From Elusimicrobiota bacterium (GTDB taxonomy: Bacteria > Elusimicrobiota > UBA8919), in NCBI GenBank assembly GCA_003452965.1, contig DMMW01000077.1:360-28274 (forward strand): a stretch of DNA of 27,915 nucleotides. The letters run 5' to 3'. Shown piece by piece: positions 15,764 to 23,800 of this stretch. The position numbers and the translations under genes are program-made. The first letter of the stretch is position 1; each line of letters starts with the position of its first letter. Under the pieces are notes generated by a model. The model did not search any database. It worked only from the letters and a program-made list of their open reading frames with translations, and was not told the DNA's origin.

Positions 15764-16831
15764 TCACACCCTTAAAAGATATGCATGTGCAGAAAAACCG
15801 GCTCCAAAAGATACTGCAATTAACCAATCGTTTACATTGACACCTTTATTGAGAATTTCATTTAGAACAAACATCACGGTAGGAGAAGACATATTTCCGT
15901 ATTTTGATAATACGGACCTTGTATGTGATAATTGTTCTTCATTTAAACCAACTTCTTTTTTCACTGCATTTATAACGTTTTCACCGCCCGGATGAAACGC
16001 CCAGTGCTTAATGTCTTCCTTTTTTAATACGGATTTCCTTAAAAGATTATCTATTAATTTTGATGCTGCTTTACCGGTTAAGACAGGAAGTCTTGAAGAT
16101 AATTTGTTATGCAATTGCCCGTCTTTATGGATAAAACGTATGTCTTCGCGATATTCAGGAATATATAAACTTTCTATTCCTACAAGTTTGAGCCCCAAAG
16201 GCCTATTCCATAATACCGATGCTGACGCACCGTCACCAAAAATACAATTTGATACCAACTGGCTTGGATCATTTGTCATCTGCAATACGCTGCTGCAGAT
16301 TTCAACTGAAACACTTAATACTATATTATCAGTAGATTCTCCGGCTAACGCTTCGCAAATCTTAATATTTGGTATTGCCCCGCCGCAACCGCTGCCTACA
16401 AGATCATATGATTGTATATTTTTATTCAAATCAAGTTTTTCTATTAGATATGTCGAAATTCCGGGACAAATATATCCCGTACATGTATTAACAACAAGAG
16501 CAGTAACTTCCTTGGTTGAAATTTCTGCTTTCAGCAATGATTCTTTTATCGCTTTGCTTGATAATTCAACCGCAGAATCAGTAAAGCGTTTAATCTTGTT
16601 ATCTGCATCTTCATTTAAAAACACTTCAAAATTATCAACCGAATAGTGACGTTTTTGTATGCTCGGATGATTCAATACTTTATGCATAATATTAAAACCT
16701 CTTTCGCCAATCTTACCTCTATAATTTTTTTCAGTAAATATTTCCGTTTCCTGCTGGGTCGCGCTAAAAGAAGGCACAACAGTAGATACTGAAGCAAGGT
16801 GTACACAACTTGTTTTTTCTTTTGTTTTCAT
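15764..16831 (-). CDS. Type III polyketide synthase (chalcone synthase-like)
   Basis: The 355-residue enzyme has the type III PKS catalytic triad: Cys149 in DLVGSGCGGAIPNI, His280 in WAFHPGGENV and Asn313 in YGNMSSPTV. The FHPGG phrase and the final GFGAG-like loop (SFGAGFSAHAYLL) separate it from FabH. Such enzymes extend an acyl-CoA or acyl-ACP starter with malonyl units to make alkylresorcinols, alkylpyrones or related phenolics. The starter cannot be read from sequence. Its ATG overlaps the radical SAM gene stop as ATGA, so the two are probably translated together and act in one pathway. Bacterial type III PKS operons usually have SAM-dependent methyltransferases or oxidases; a radical SAM partner with a B12-type domain is unusual. 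Confidence 0.9.
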   Translation of the reverse strand: MKTKEKTSCVHLASVSTVVPSFSATQQETEIFTEKNYRGKIGERGFNIMHKVLNHPSIQKRHYSVDNFEVFLNEDADNKIKRFTDSAVELSSKAIKESLLKAEISTKEVTALVVNTCTGYICPGISTYLIEKLDLNKNIQSYDLVGSGCGGAIPNIKICEALAGESTDNIVLSVSVEICSSVLQMTNDPSQLVSNCIFGDGASASVLWNRPLGLKLVGIESLYIPEYREDIRFIHKDGQLHNKLSSRLPVLTGKAASKLIDNLLRKSVLKKEDIKHWAFHPGGENVINAVKKEVGLNEEQLSHTRSVLSKYGNMSSPTVMFVLNEILNKGVNVNDWLIAVSFGAGFSAHAYLLRV

Positions 16832-18252
16832 AAATTAATCCCCAAAAACCTCGTTATTTGTCTCACAGATGAGATATTTTTCCATAAAGGAGGTTTAATT
16901 CCGAATAAATATCCTAATCCATATATTGAAGGTAAGAAACTTAATTCCATGGAATCCAAGTCAATAAAATTAAAATATTTTTCTTTATACTTTTTTATTT
17001 TTGAAACAATCCAATCCCTATCCAAATCCCGTGAAACATAAAATAAGGGATTTAATAAATCAACCATGCCGGTATTAAAAATGCCTTCCTCTCTTGATTT
17101 CTTTTCAAGTTCCGTCCCCGGATAAATTCTAATACCTATCGTCAAAGACACTATATCTTTGGGCTTTATAAACTTCTTCGCAAATTCCAAAGTTTCTAAA
17201 ACCGTTTCTTTAGTTTCACCGGGACCACCTAACATAAACATCCAAAAACAGGGTATATTATGTCTAAGAACCGATAAAGCCGCCTTCTTCAACGCATATA
17301 AATTATATCCTTTACCTAAATTCTGCAAAACTGTATCCGAAGCACTTTCTGCTGTTATTCCTATTCCGGTAAAATTTATATCATCCATAACATCAAGAAG
17401 TCTATCATTAATAAAGCTCGGATTAAGGGACATAGTATTAAATCTTGCATTAATCTTTCTACTTTTGATATTTTCACAAACATCAACTGCGTGCTGATAT
17501 GGAGAATTAAACACATTATCAACAAATTCAATATCACTGAATCCCTTTTCAACAATCCTTTCAACCGAATCAGCAACACTTTCAGGACTGAATAATTGAT
17601 ACTTCTTTCCTTCATTAATTGAATAAGTACAATAAATACAATTATAAGGACAACCTCTCTTAGTCTGCACCGGTATACTGCCTTGCTGCTTGAGATAGCG
17701 TTTAACATTTATCCATTTTTCAAAATCAGGCACATTACATAAATCTGAGATAAAATAACTTGAAAACTTTTTTTCAATAAACCTATTATTTTCTATACGG
17801 GCAACACCTTGAATATCTAACGAGTCATTCTTAATAATAGCATCTATTAATTTTGGGAATACGATTTCTCCGTATCCGGTTACCGCAAGAGATGTCTCCG
17901 TATAACGCAACAATTCCTCCGGTAATATACCGACCGCAGAACCACCCAAAACAATAGTCGCCTTACTATTATTTTTTATTACATTAACCAAATCTTTAAG
18001 TTTCCCAATATATAATTTAGGCTTATTCAAATTATTATTATCTATATTTCTTACAGATAATCCTACTATATCCGGCTTAAAAACATTTATTTCTCTTTTT
18101 AAAACACTTAAAGTGTCCTTAACAAACATTAAATCCAGCATTTTTATCTTATGCCCTAATTTCCCACATGCTTCGGCAACCATACATGCTCCAAGCGGCA
18201 TAACCACAACCGGTTTTTTATTCTGATTAGTAGAAATTATTAAAATATTCAT
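16828..18252 (-). CDS. B12-binding-type radical SAM protein
   Basis: The N-terminal 140 residues resemble a cobalamin-binding Rossmann domain (opening MNILIIST, then PDIVGLSVRNIDN and VLGGSAVGILPEELLRYT). The radical SAM domain has the cluster-binding CPYNCIYC with Cys201, Cys205 and Cys208, followed by FSDIEFVDNVFN and IGITAESASD-type barrel strands. Family members methylate unactivated carbons or rearrange ring systems using B12 and a 5'-deoxyadenosyl radical. The DxHxxG cobalamin ligand motif was not seen, as in many class B enzymes. Its end is coupled to the type III polyketide synthase, so modification of the polyketide product is the leading inference. Length of 474 residues is normal. 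Start ATG at 18252 follows a 28-base gap from the upstream gene. Confidence 0.88.
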   Translation of the reverse strand: MNILIISTNQNKKPVVVMPLGACMVAEACGKLGHKIKMLDLMFVKDTLSVLKREINVFKPDIVGLSVRNIDNNNLNKPKLYIGKLKDLVNVIKNNSKATIVLGGSAVGILPEELLRYTETSLAVTGYGEIVFPKLIDAIIKNDSLDIQGVARIENNRFIEKKFSSYFISDLCNVPDFEKWINVKRYLKQQGSIPVQTKRGCPYNCIYCTYSINEGKKYQLFSPESVADSVERIVEKGFSDIEFVDNVFNSPYQHAVDVCENIKSRKINARFNTMSLNPSFINDRLLDVMDDINFTGIGITAESASDTVLQNLGKGYNLYALKKAALSVLRHNIPCFWMFMLGGPGETKETVLETLEFAKKFIKPKDIVSLTIGIRIYPGTELEKKSREEGIFNTGMVDLLNPLFYVSRDLDRDWIVSKIKKYKEKYFNFIDLDSMELSFLPSIYGLGYLFGIKPPLWKNISSVRQITRFLGINL

Positions 18253-18280
18253 TGTACTATCCTTTTTAAAAAAATATTTT

Positions 18281-18958
18281 CTATTTGTTGATTACACCCT
18301 GATTTAAATATCCGTACATTTTTGATTCCGGAATTTCATTATTTTTTAAGTCAATTAGTGAAATCACATTTTTAAACGCATCTGAGGCAACTTTGTTTAC
18401 ATCATTGTCACTTTTCGGATTCACACTCCAATTCATGTCAGAATTAAAAGCAACATCAAATTCAACTACTGTTTTTTGACGAGTGTTGTAAATTATCCGT
18501 GTCACTGATATCACATCTCTGCCAAAAAAAGAACTCAGCGATTGCCAGGAAAATGTATTATAGCCGTCTCTAATTAAACTACCGCTGGTAATACATTCCG
18601 GTTGTGCAAATATATTTGCACTCAATTTATCATTCCATTCCTGCGACGTATTATGAATATAGGAAAAATATTCTTCGGAATTTACACCATATGAAACAGG
18701 AAGCGTTTTCCATTTTAATCTGCCCAACATTTGTTTATATTTTTCATTTCTTCTTGAGGCAGTATTTCTAACATTTTTAACTTTTTCTTTATGTAAAATA
18801 AAAGTTATTTTTTTCAAATCGGAATCACCTTTGACCGATTTAACAGTAACTTCCGATTTCCTATCCTCATAATTCTCTTTCACATAGTATTTTGGTCCCA
18901 AAAATACATTTGTTACTATGATGAAAGATGCAACGATTAAATCCAACAAATTATTCAT
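18281..18958 (-). CDS. Hypothetical membrane-anchored protein
   Basis: I do not recognise this 225-residue protein. It has one N-terminal hydrophobic stretch (about residues 5-20, LDLIVASFIIVTNVFLG) that could be an uncleaved signal anchor, then a mostly hydrophilic, lysine-rich region and a mixed alpha/beta remainder with aromatic residues (SYGVNSEEYFSYIHN, VVEFDVAFNSDMNWSVNP). The ATG has GGAGG and GGAGA sites upstream. It is the first gene of the apparent operon with the radical SAM protein and type III polyketide synthase; a possible -10 TATACT lies at 19004-19009, but no good -35 was seen. An envelope-side role in handling the polyketide product is only a guess from position. Confidence 0.7.
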   Translation of the reverse strand: MNNLLDLIVASFIIVTNVFLGPKYYVKENYEDRKSEVTVKSVKGDSDLKKITFILHKEKVKNVRNTASRRNEKYKQMLGRLKWKTLPVSYGVNSEEYFSYIHNTSQEWNDKLSANIFAQPECITSGSLIRDGYNTFSWQSLSSFFGRDVISVTRIIYNTRQKTVVEFDVAFNSDMNWSVNPKSDNDVNKVASDAFKNVISLIDLKNNEIPESKMYGYLNQGVINK

Positions 18959-19070
18959 TCTCCATACCTCCGCAATAATTTTAATTTCTTTTTTCTATAG
19001 TTTAGTATAAATTTATTAGAATAAGATTAGAAATAGATTAAAAACTTTTAATATTTTTTTAAATGAAGCT

Positions 19071-19225
19071 CCACGGGTTAAAAACCCGTGGTATCTTTTG
19101 TTTCAGGATTCCACGGAGCGGAATCCTGCCCGAAGACCATTCATCCGCACTTTTAGGTGCGCCCTTACAGGCGTGGTCTTCTGGATGCAGGATAAATATT
19201 GAATCGCTACGTGTTACGCCCGTAG
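19071..19225. repeat. Cluster of nested palindromes
   Basis: Between the polyketide operon and the histidine kinase lie at least four inverted repeats in 155 bases: CCACGGGTT/AACCCGTGG (19071-19079 with 19083-19091), CAGGATTCC/GGAATCCTG (19104-19112 with 19120-19128), GAAGACCA/TGGTCTTC (19132-19139 with 19174-19181) enclosing an inner CGCAC/GTGCG stem, and CTACG/CGTAG (19207-19211 with 19221-19225). The density and GC content exceed the surroundings. It resembles a REP/RAYT-type or other small mobile element; no transposase is present. Confidence 0.7.
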
Positions 19226-19246
19226 AATTTCACGAAAGCGGATTAG

Positions 19247-19273
19247 AAAATAAAAAATCCCGTCAAACCGGGA
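19247..19273 (-). terminator. Intrinsic terminator after histidine kinase
   Basis: On the minus strand TCCCG and CGGGA (19269-19273 with 19258-19262) form a 5-bp GC-rich stem with a 6-base loop, directly followed by TTTTTTATTTT. It lies about 37 bases after the kinase stop codon, as expected for a Rho-independent terminator. Confidence 0.65.
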
Positions 19274-19309
19274 ATGATATTTCCTAATCCATTTTATTCT
19301 TTTAATTCG

Positions 19310-20530
19310 TTAGTGCATATTTTTATCGTTTATTGGCAAATTAAAAACAAAACAACAACCAAAAGGAAAATTATCTTCTACCCATATCTTTCCACCATGT
19401 TTTTCAATTACCATCTTCACAATCGACAATCCCAAACCCGTACCCCGCTTTTTTCTTAACACATCGCTTTCCGATCTATAAAATTTCTGAAACACTTTTT
19501 CTCTCTCATCTTTAGGAACGCAGGGACCCTGATCAATTACTTTAATCTGAACTTCATTGAGATTTTTTTTTGCGGTAACTGTCACTACTGAATTTTGCGG
19601 TGAATATTTAATGGCATTTTCAATGAGATTTTGTAATACCTGCCTTATTCTGTCCTTATCCAAACTTAATTCAGGCAGGTCTTGTTCGAATTCGAAAACC
19701 AATCTTATTCCCTTGGTATTTATGCTGTGCATCCTTAACGTATTATTAATAAGCACTCCGATATTTACTTTTTTAAAATCAAATTCAAGCTTACCTTCCT
19801 CCATTGTATGTATATCCAAAAAATCAGAAATCAATCTTCCTAACCTGTTAGATTCTTCCTTAATATAACCTAAAAATATTTCTTTTTTATCTTCTGTTAA
19901 TTTTATTTTTTTATTTGATAGCGTATCCGCAAAACCTATTATTGATGTTAGCGGTGTCCGCAAATCGTGGGCAACAACAGAAATAAATTCCGATTTGATA
20001 TCATTAAGAGCTTTCAATCTTATATTTTCCTTTCCTAACACTTCCTCTATATTTCTTATTTGCGTTACATCTCTAACAAATGAGAAATATAAATCTTTAT
20101 TACACTGAATCATATGGCTTATACTTACCTCAACATTGATAATCATCCCATTTCCCCCTTTGATCTGGGTTTCAAACTTATCGTGTCCATATTCTTTTAT
20201 CCTGTAAATATGTTGTGCAATTTCATCGTCCTTTTCTACGATGTCTAAATCTTTTATATTCATTTTAAGTATTTGTTCTCTACTATAATTTAACATATTA
20301 CAGAATGCTTTATTCACTTCAATAAAATTCCCATTACTATCTATAATAGTGAATCCTTCCATTGCCGTATCAATTATATTTCTATATTTTGCTTCCTCTT
20401 TCTTTTGTTTAAAATAACCATGCATTTTTAAAAATGAAAAGGCAGTTAAAACCATGACAATTACCGCAATAACGCTAAAAAGATTTTTTTTAATAATAAA
20501 TATTGATTCAAAAAAAGGCAGGCTTAACAA
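19310..20530 (-). CDS. PAS-domain sensor histidine kinase
   Basis: The protein has a membrane segment, a PAS domain (about 50-155, IDTAMEGFTIIDSNGNFIEV), then the kinase core: H-box VVAHDLRTPLTSIIGF with phosphoacceptor His188, N-box LIENAIKYSPQNS, and ATP-lid glycines GTGLGLSIVKMVIEKHGG. It would phosphorylate a response regulator, none of which is in the window. The listed start is TTG at 20530 with no ribosome binding site. The frame stays open for 36 more codons, encoding a basic stretch and a second membrane helix (LYLLIVVVLLINLTTIFLL), back to an ATA at 20638 that sits 5 bases after GAGG. The true start is therefore probably upstream with a non-standard codon, or there is an indel. An intrinsic terminator follows. 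Confidence 0.88.
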   Translation of the reverse strand: MLSLPFFESIFIIKKNLFSVIAVIVMVLTAFSFLKMHGYFKQKKEEAKYRNIIDTAMEGFTIIDSNGNFIEVNKAFCNMLNYSREQILKMNIKDLDIVEKDDEIAQHIYRIKEYGHDKFETQIKGGNGMIINVEVSISHMIQCNKDLYFSFVRDVTQIRNIEEVLGKENIRLKALNDIKSEFISVVAHDLRTPLTSIIGFADTLSNKKIKLTEDKKEIFLGYIKEESNRLGRLISDFLDIHTMEEGKLEFDFKKVNIGVLINNTLRMHSINTKGIRLVFEFEQDLPELSLDKDRIRQVLQNLIENAIKYSPQNSVVTVTAKKNLNEVQIKVIDQGPCVPKDEREKVFQKFYRSESDVLRKKRGTGLGLSIVKMVIEKHGGKIWVEDNFPFGCCFVFNLPINDKNMH

Positions 20531-20713
20531 AAATATTGTAGTTAAGTTGATTAGTAAAACAACAACAATTAATAAATATAAATATTTCGCGAATCTATTT
20601 TTTCCTTTAAATAAATTCCTTATACTTTCTATATTTATATAAACCTCGAAAAACTATCGTTGTCATTTAGTACAGTAATTTCGACTTTTACAAAAAAATA
20701 TATATTTGTCTTA

Positions 20714-20800
20714 CTATTTATTTGATGCAAAAAACGGAAAAAGAATTCCAAAAAAAACCATCCCAAAAAGGACGGTTACGATTAAATCTGCTACGGGCAT
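20714..20800 (-). CDS. Possible 28-residue membrane peptide
   Basis: A short ATG-started frame between the surface protein and the kinase encodes a peptide with a basic/polar start and a single hydrophobic helix (LIVTVLFGMVFFGILFPFFA). Only a weak GGGG element 12 bases upstream could serve as ribosome binding site. Its position in the transcription direction, 46 bases after the surface protein stop and 75 bases before the extended kinase frame, would allow co-transcription. The composition fits a small membrane protein, but chance cannot be excluded. Confidence 0.35.
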   Translation of the reverse strand: MPVADLIVTVLFGMVFFGILFPFFASNK

Positions 20801-20846
20801 GACAGTACTTTACCCCGTGACTATTTTATAAACGATATAACGTTAT

Positions 20847-23800
20847 TTACCTTATAATAGCCAACTTCCCTCGCTTCATTTGGTTTATATCATTTATTAT
20901 CATAAATATATACACACCGCTTGCTACCGGTTTTAAATCGTTGTTATTTGTATCCCAAGTAAGCTCGCCTAATGGTGTATCCCGCTCATCCTGATACACT
21001 AATTCACCTGATGTATTGAAAATCTGTATTTTAGAATGTGATGTTAAATTAGTAAAAAATATTTTAGTATGCCCGATCGACGGTTTATACGGATTAGGAT
21101 ATACATGTGCCATAACTAATTCGCTTTGCACCACTGCAAAAACACCAAAGAATGATAAATGGTTTGTCTTGCAAGTGACTATTTTTATCATTTTATTAAG
21201 TCTAGACGACGTTATTTTGCTCCATTTTACTTTCTCACCATTGTAGGTATAAATTGCCAACTTGTTACTCAATACATCATTATCATCTGTTCTACCGTCA
21301 TTATCTTCATCTTTATACGGCAATGATATCTCCAAATCCTCAAAAAAGAATGTCTGTCCACTTTCAAACTCTATCTTATAAGTATAACCTATTCGTATTA
21401 AATTTTCATCTACAGTTGGTGCATCTGAAGGATCCATAATTATCTTAATCTTATCGGTTGCACCATAAACTAACACACCAGTTGATATTTTTACTGAACC
21501 TAATGTGTTTGAATAAGTATCAAGAATCCTGACTATATTCAACTTACGGTTGTCCACACGTTCATATTTATGGTCCACTGTTTCCAGTATATCAGGGTCT
21601 ACATGGTCAATCTTTATTGTAATATATCCCGGTTGCTCTTCTTCAACACCATTAACATTTGTCACTCGTGCTCTTAAATTTAATTGTTGATTATTAGCTA
21701 TACTACTAACATCCCATTGCATATAATACGGGTATCCCGTATCAGGATTGCTCTGCCCTTTAACATGTATTGGTACTGGTACAGCTGTCCAGTCTGTATC
21801 TCCGACCTTTCTATATTCAAATGTCACTTCTTTAATATTAGTCGTTGCTCCCAACAAATTCTCAGCCAGTAACAAAACATTAGTACCGCTAATCTTCACT
21901 CCATTAGTAGGGGTGCTTAATCTTGTTAATGTCCTATCTAATAAATCTTCAACAGCGGTTTCAGTAACTATATCGGTATTCATATCTTCATTTCCATACT
22001 CATCCACTGCTCTTACGACGAACTTATACTCCTGTCCGTCTATCAAATCATCTATCGTTATTTCAGTTTGCGTACTACTAACAATATAACTTGGAGTAGT
22101 ATAATCCATATCTCCAGTAGACATATACACCATATAATTTTTAATATCGTCGCTTGTTGATTCCAACCAATCAAGCTTAATCTTATTTTCCCCTAATGGT
22201 GTTGCCATCAAATCATTAACTTCATCAGGCGGCAACATATCATTATAGCCTCCGCCACTACCACCACCACCGCTTCCACCTCCACTCCCAGTACCCCCTG
22301 CCGATAATGTTATTTTACTATTACCCAATATTGTAACTGATGCTTCATTACTATAATTTATTGCACTCACACGCGCCCAATAAACAGTTCGTGGATACAA
22401 CCCATATATTGTAATACCTGATGCATCACAGGTTGTCTCACTCCAGACCATAACTGTACCCGGTTTGAAATTAGTACTTGACAATTCAACTAAATATCTT
22501 GTCTTATCAGGGTTACCCGGCACCGAATTTGTCCAACCAATACTTATGCTACTGGCATAAACCTCGCCCCAAGTAACTTCAGGAAAATTGCATTTAGTCA
22601 CCTTATTATATGTGCCTGTCCAACTGCTCTCATTATTTAAAACATCTCTAGTCTTAGCCTGAAAATAGTATGTAGTATTGGGCTCCAACCCTTCAACATA
22701 TATTCCATTAACATCAAACCAATCACTTTCTATAACAGAACCTGTATCAAAATTTTGTGATTTTGTATATTTTATCTTATCCGGAACACTATTTAAACCT
22801 GATAATCCGTCAGCTGCAGAAACTATAATTGTTGCAGATGTTATATACGTATCTATTCTACTCATCAAAGTACTTACAGGGGGACTCAAGTCTATTCCAA
22901 AATTATTATTATCTAATACAGTTCCACTGGCGAAATCGCTGTATCTTCCCGTATTATCTATCGCTCGCACTCGCCAGAACCATCTTCCTTCGGGCAATAC
23001 CGATGTAATATAACAGGTTGCACCTGAATTGAGTATCGCAGTATCCGGCTGGATCGAATCTATATACAAACTCGAAAAATCAGAACTTAACGAAAACTGA
23101 ATATTATATTGAAAGGTATTCCCTTCGTCCTTATCGCTTATCGTAAATATTGTTGTTTTCTTCTGCTGAGTTGTCCAACCACCCCAGCCCAACGGTTGAC
23201 CAACTATCGTGCTTTGAGCTAAATCACTTACCTGTGGTTTATTATTCCCGGTTTCTAATGTAGTCGCCCCTACAGAATTAGAAACCAAAGACCAATTAGG
23301 TACTTCATCGGCCGATTTTACAGCAAAATAATATGCAGTATTTGGAGTCAGTCCATCTACAATAAAACTTTCATTACTACCCGTTGATTTAACCGTTATC
23401 GCATTATCACATACCGTCGCCAAAGCCCAATTACTATCATTTATTAAAACATTGTATCTTCTTATTTCATATTTATTAGCAGTCCCCGAAGAACCGTCGT
23501 CACCTACTGCTGTCCAACCCAACGTTATACTTGTGCTATCATAATCACTGACTGCCAAATCAACAATCTTTCCCGGAGGTACCGTATCAGGTATAACATC
23601 CGTTTTTACCGCTAAAACATTTGAAACATCACTCCAATTTGGAACCTCATCTCCGACCTTGATTCCAACGTAATAAACTGTATCAGGTGTAAGGTCTTTT
23701 ATTTTATATGCCTGGATATTACCCGCTTCCGTCGGCATTAGTTCACTCCCACATTTACTTGCACTCTCGCTCCAATTAGATACTTCAGAATAAACGTTTG

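Noticed and set aside
16011..16646. Plus-strand 211-residue frame inside the type III PKS
   Set aside because: Long because of AT-rich codon complementarity, but antisense to the PKS catalytic region and without domain features.
15764..16831. FabH (3-oxoacyl-ACP synthase III) instead of type III PKS
   Set aside because: The Cys-His-Asn triad is shared, but FHPGG and GNMSSPTV spacing and the PKS-like C-terminal loop fit type III PKS better than FabH.
17376..17708. Minus-strand 110-residue frame within the radical SAM gene
   Set aside because: It is an alternative frame overlapping conserved radical SAM coding sequence, with no ribosome binding site.
19063..19287. Plus-strand 74-residue frame across the palindrome cluster
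   Set aside because: It spans the inverted repeats and its sequence is explained by them; no protein-like motif is seen.
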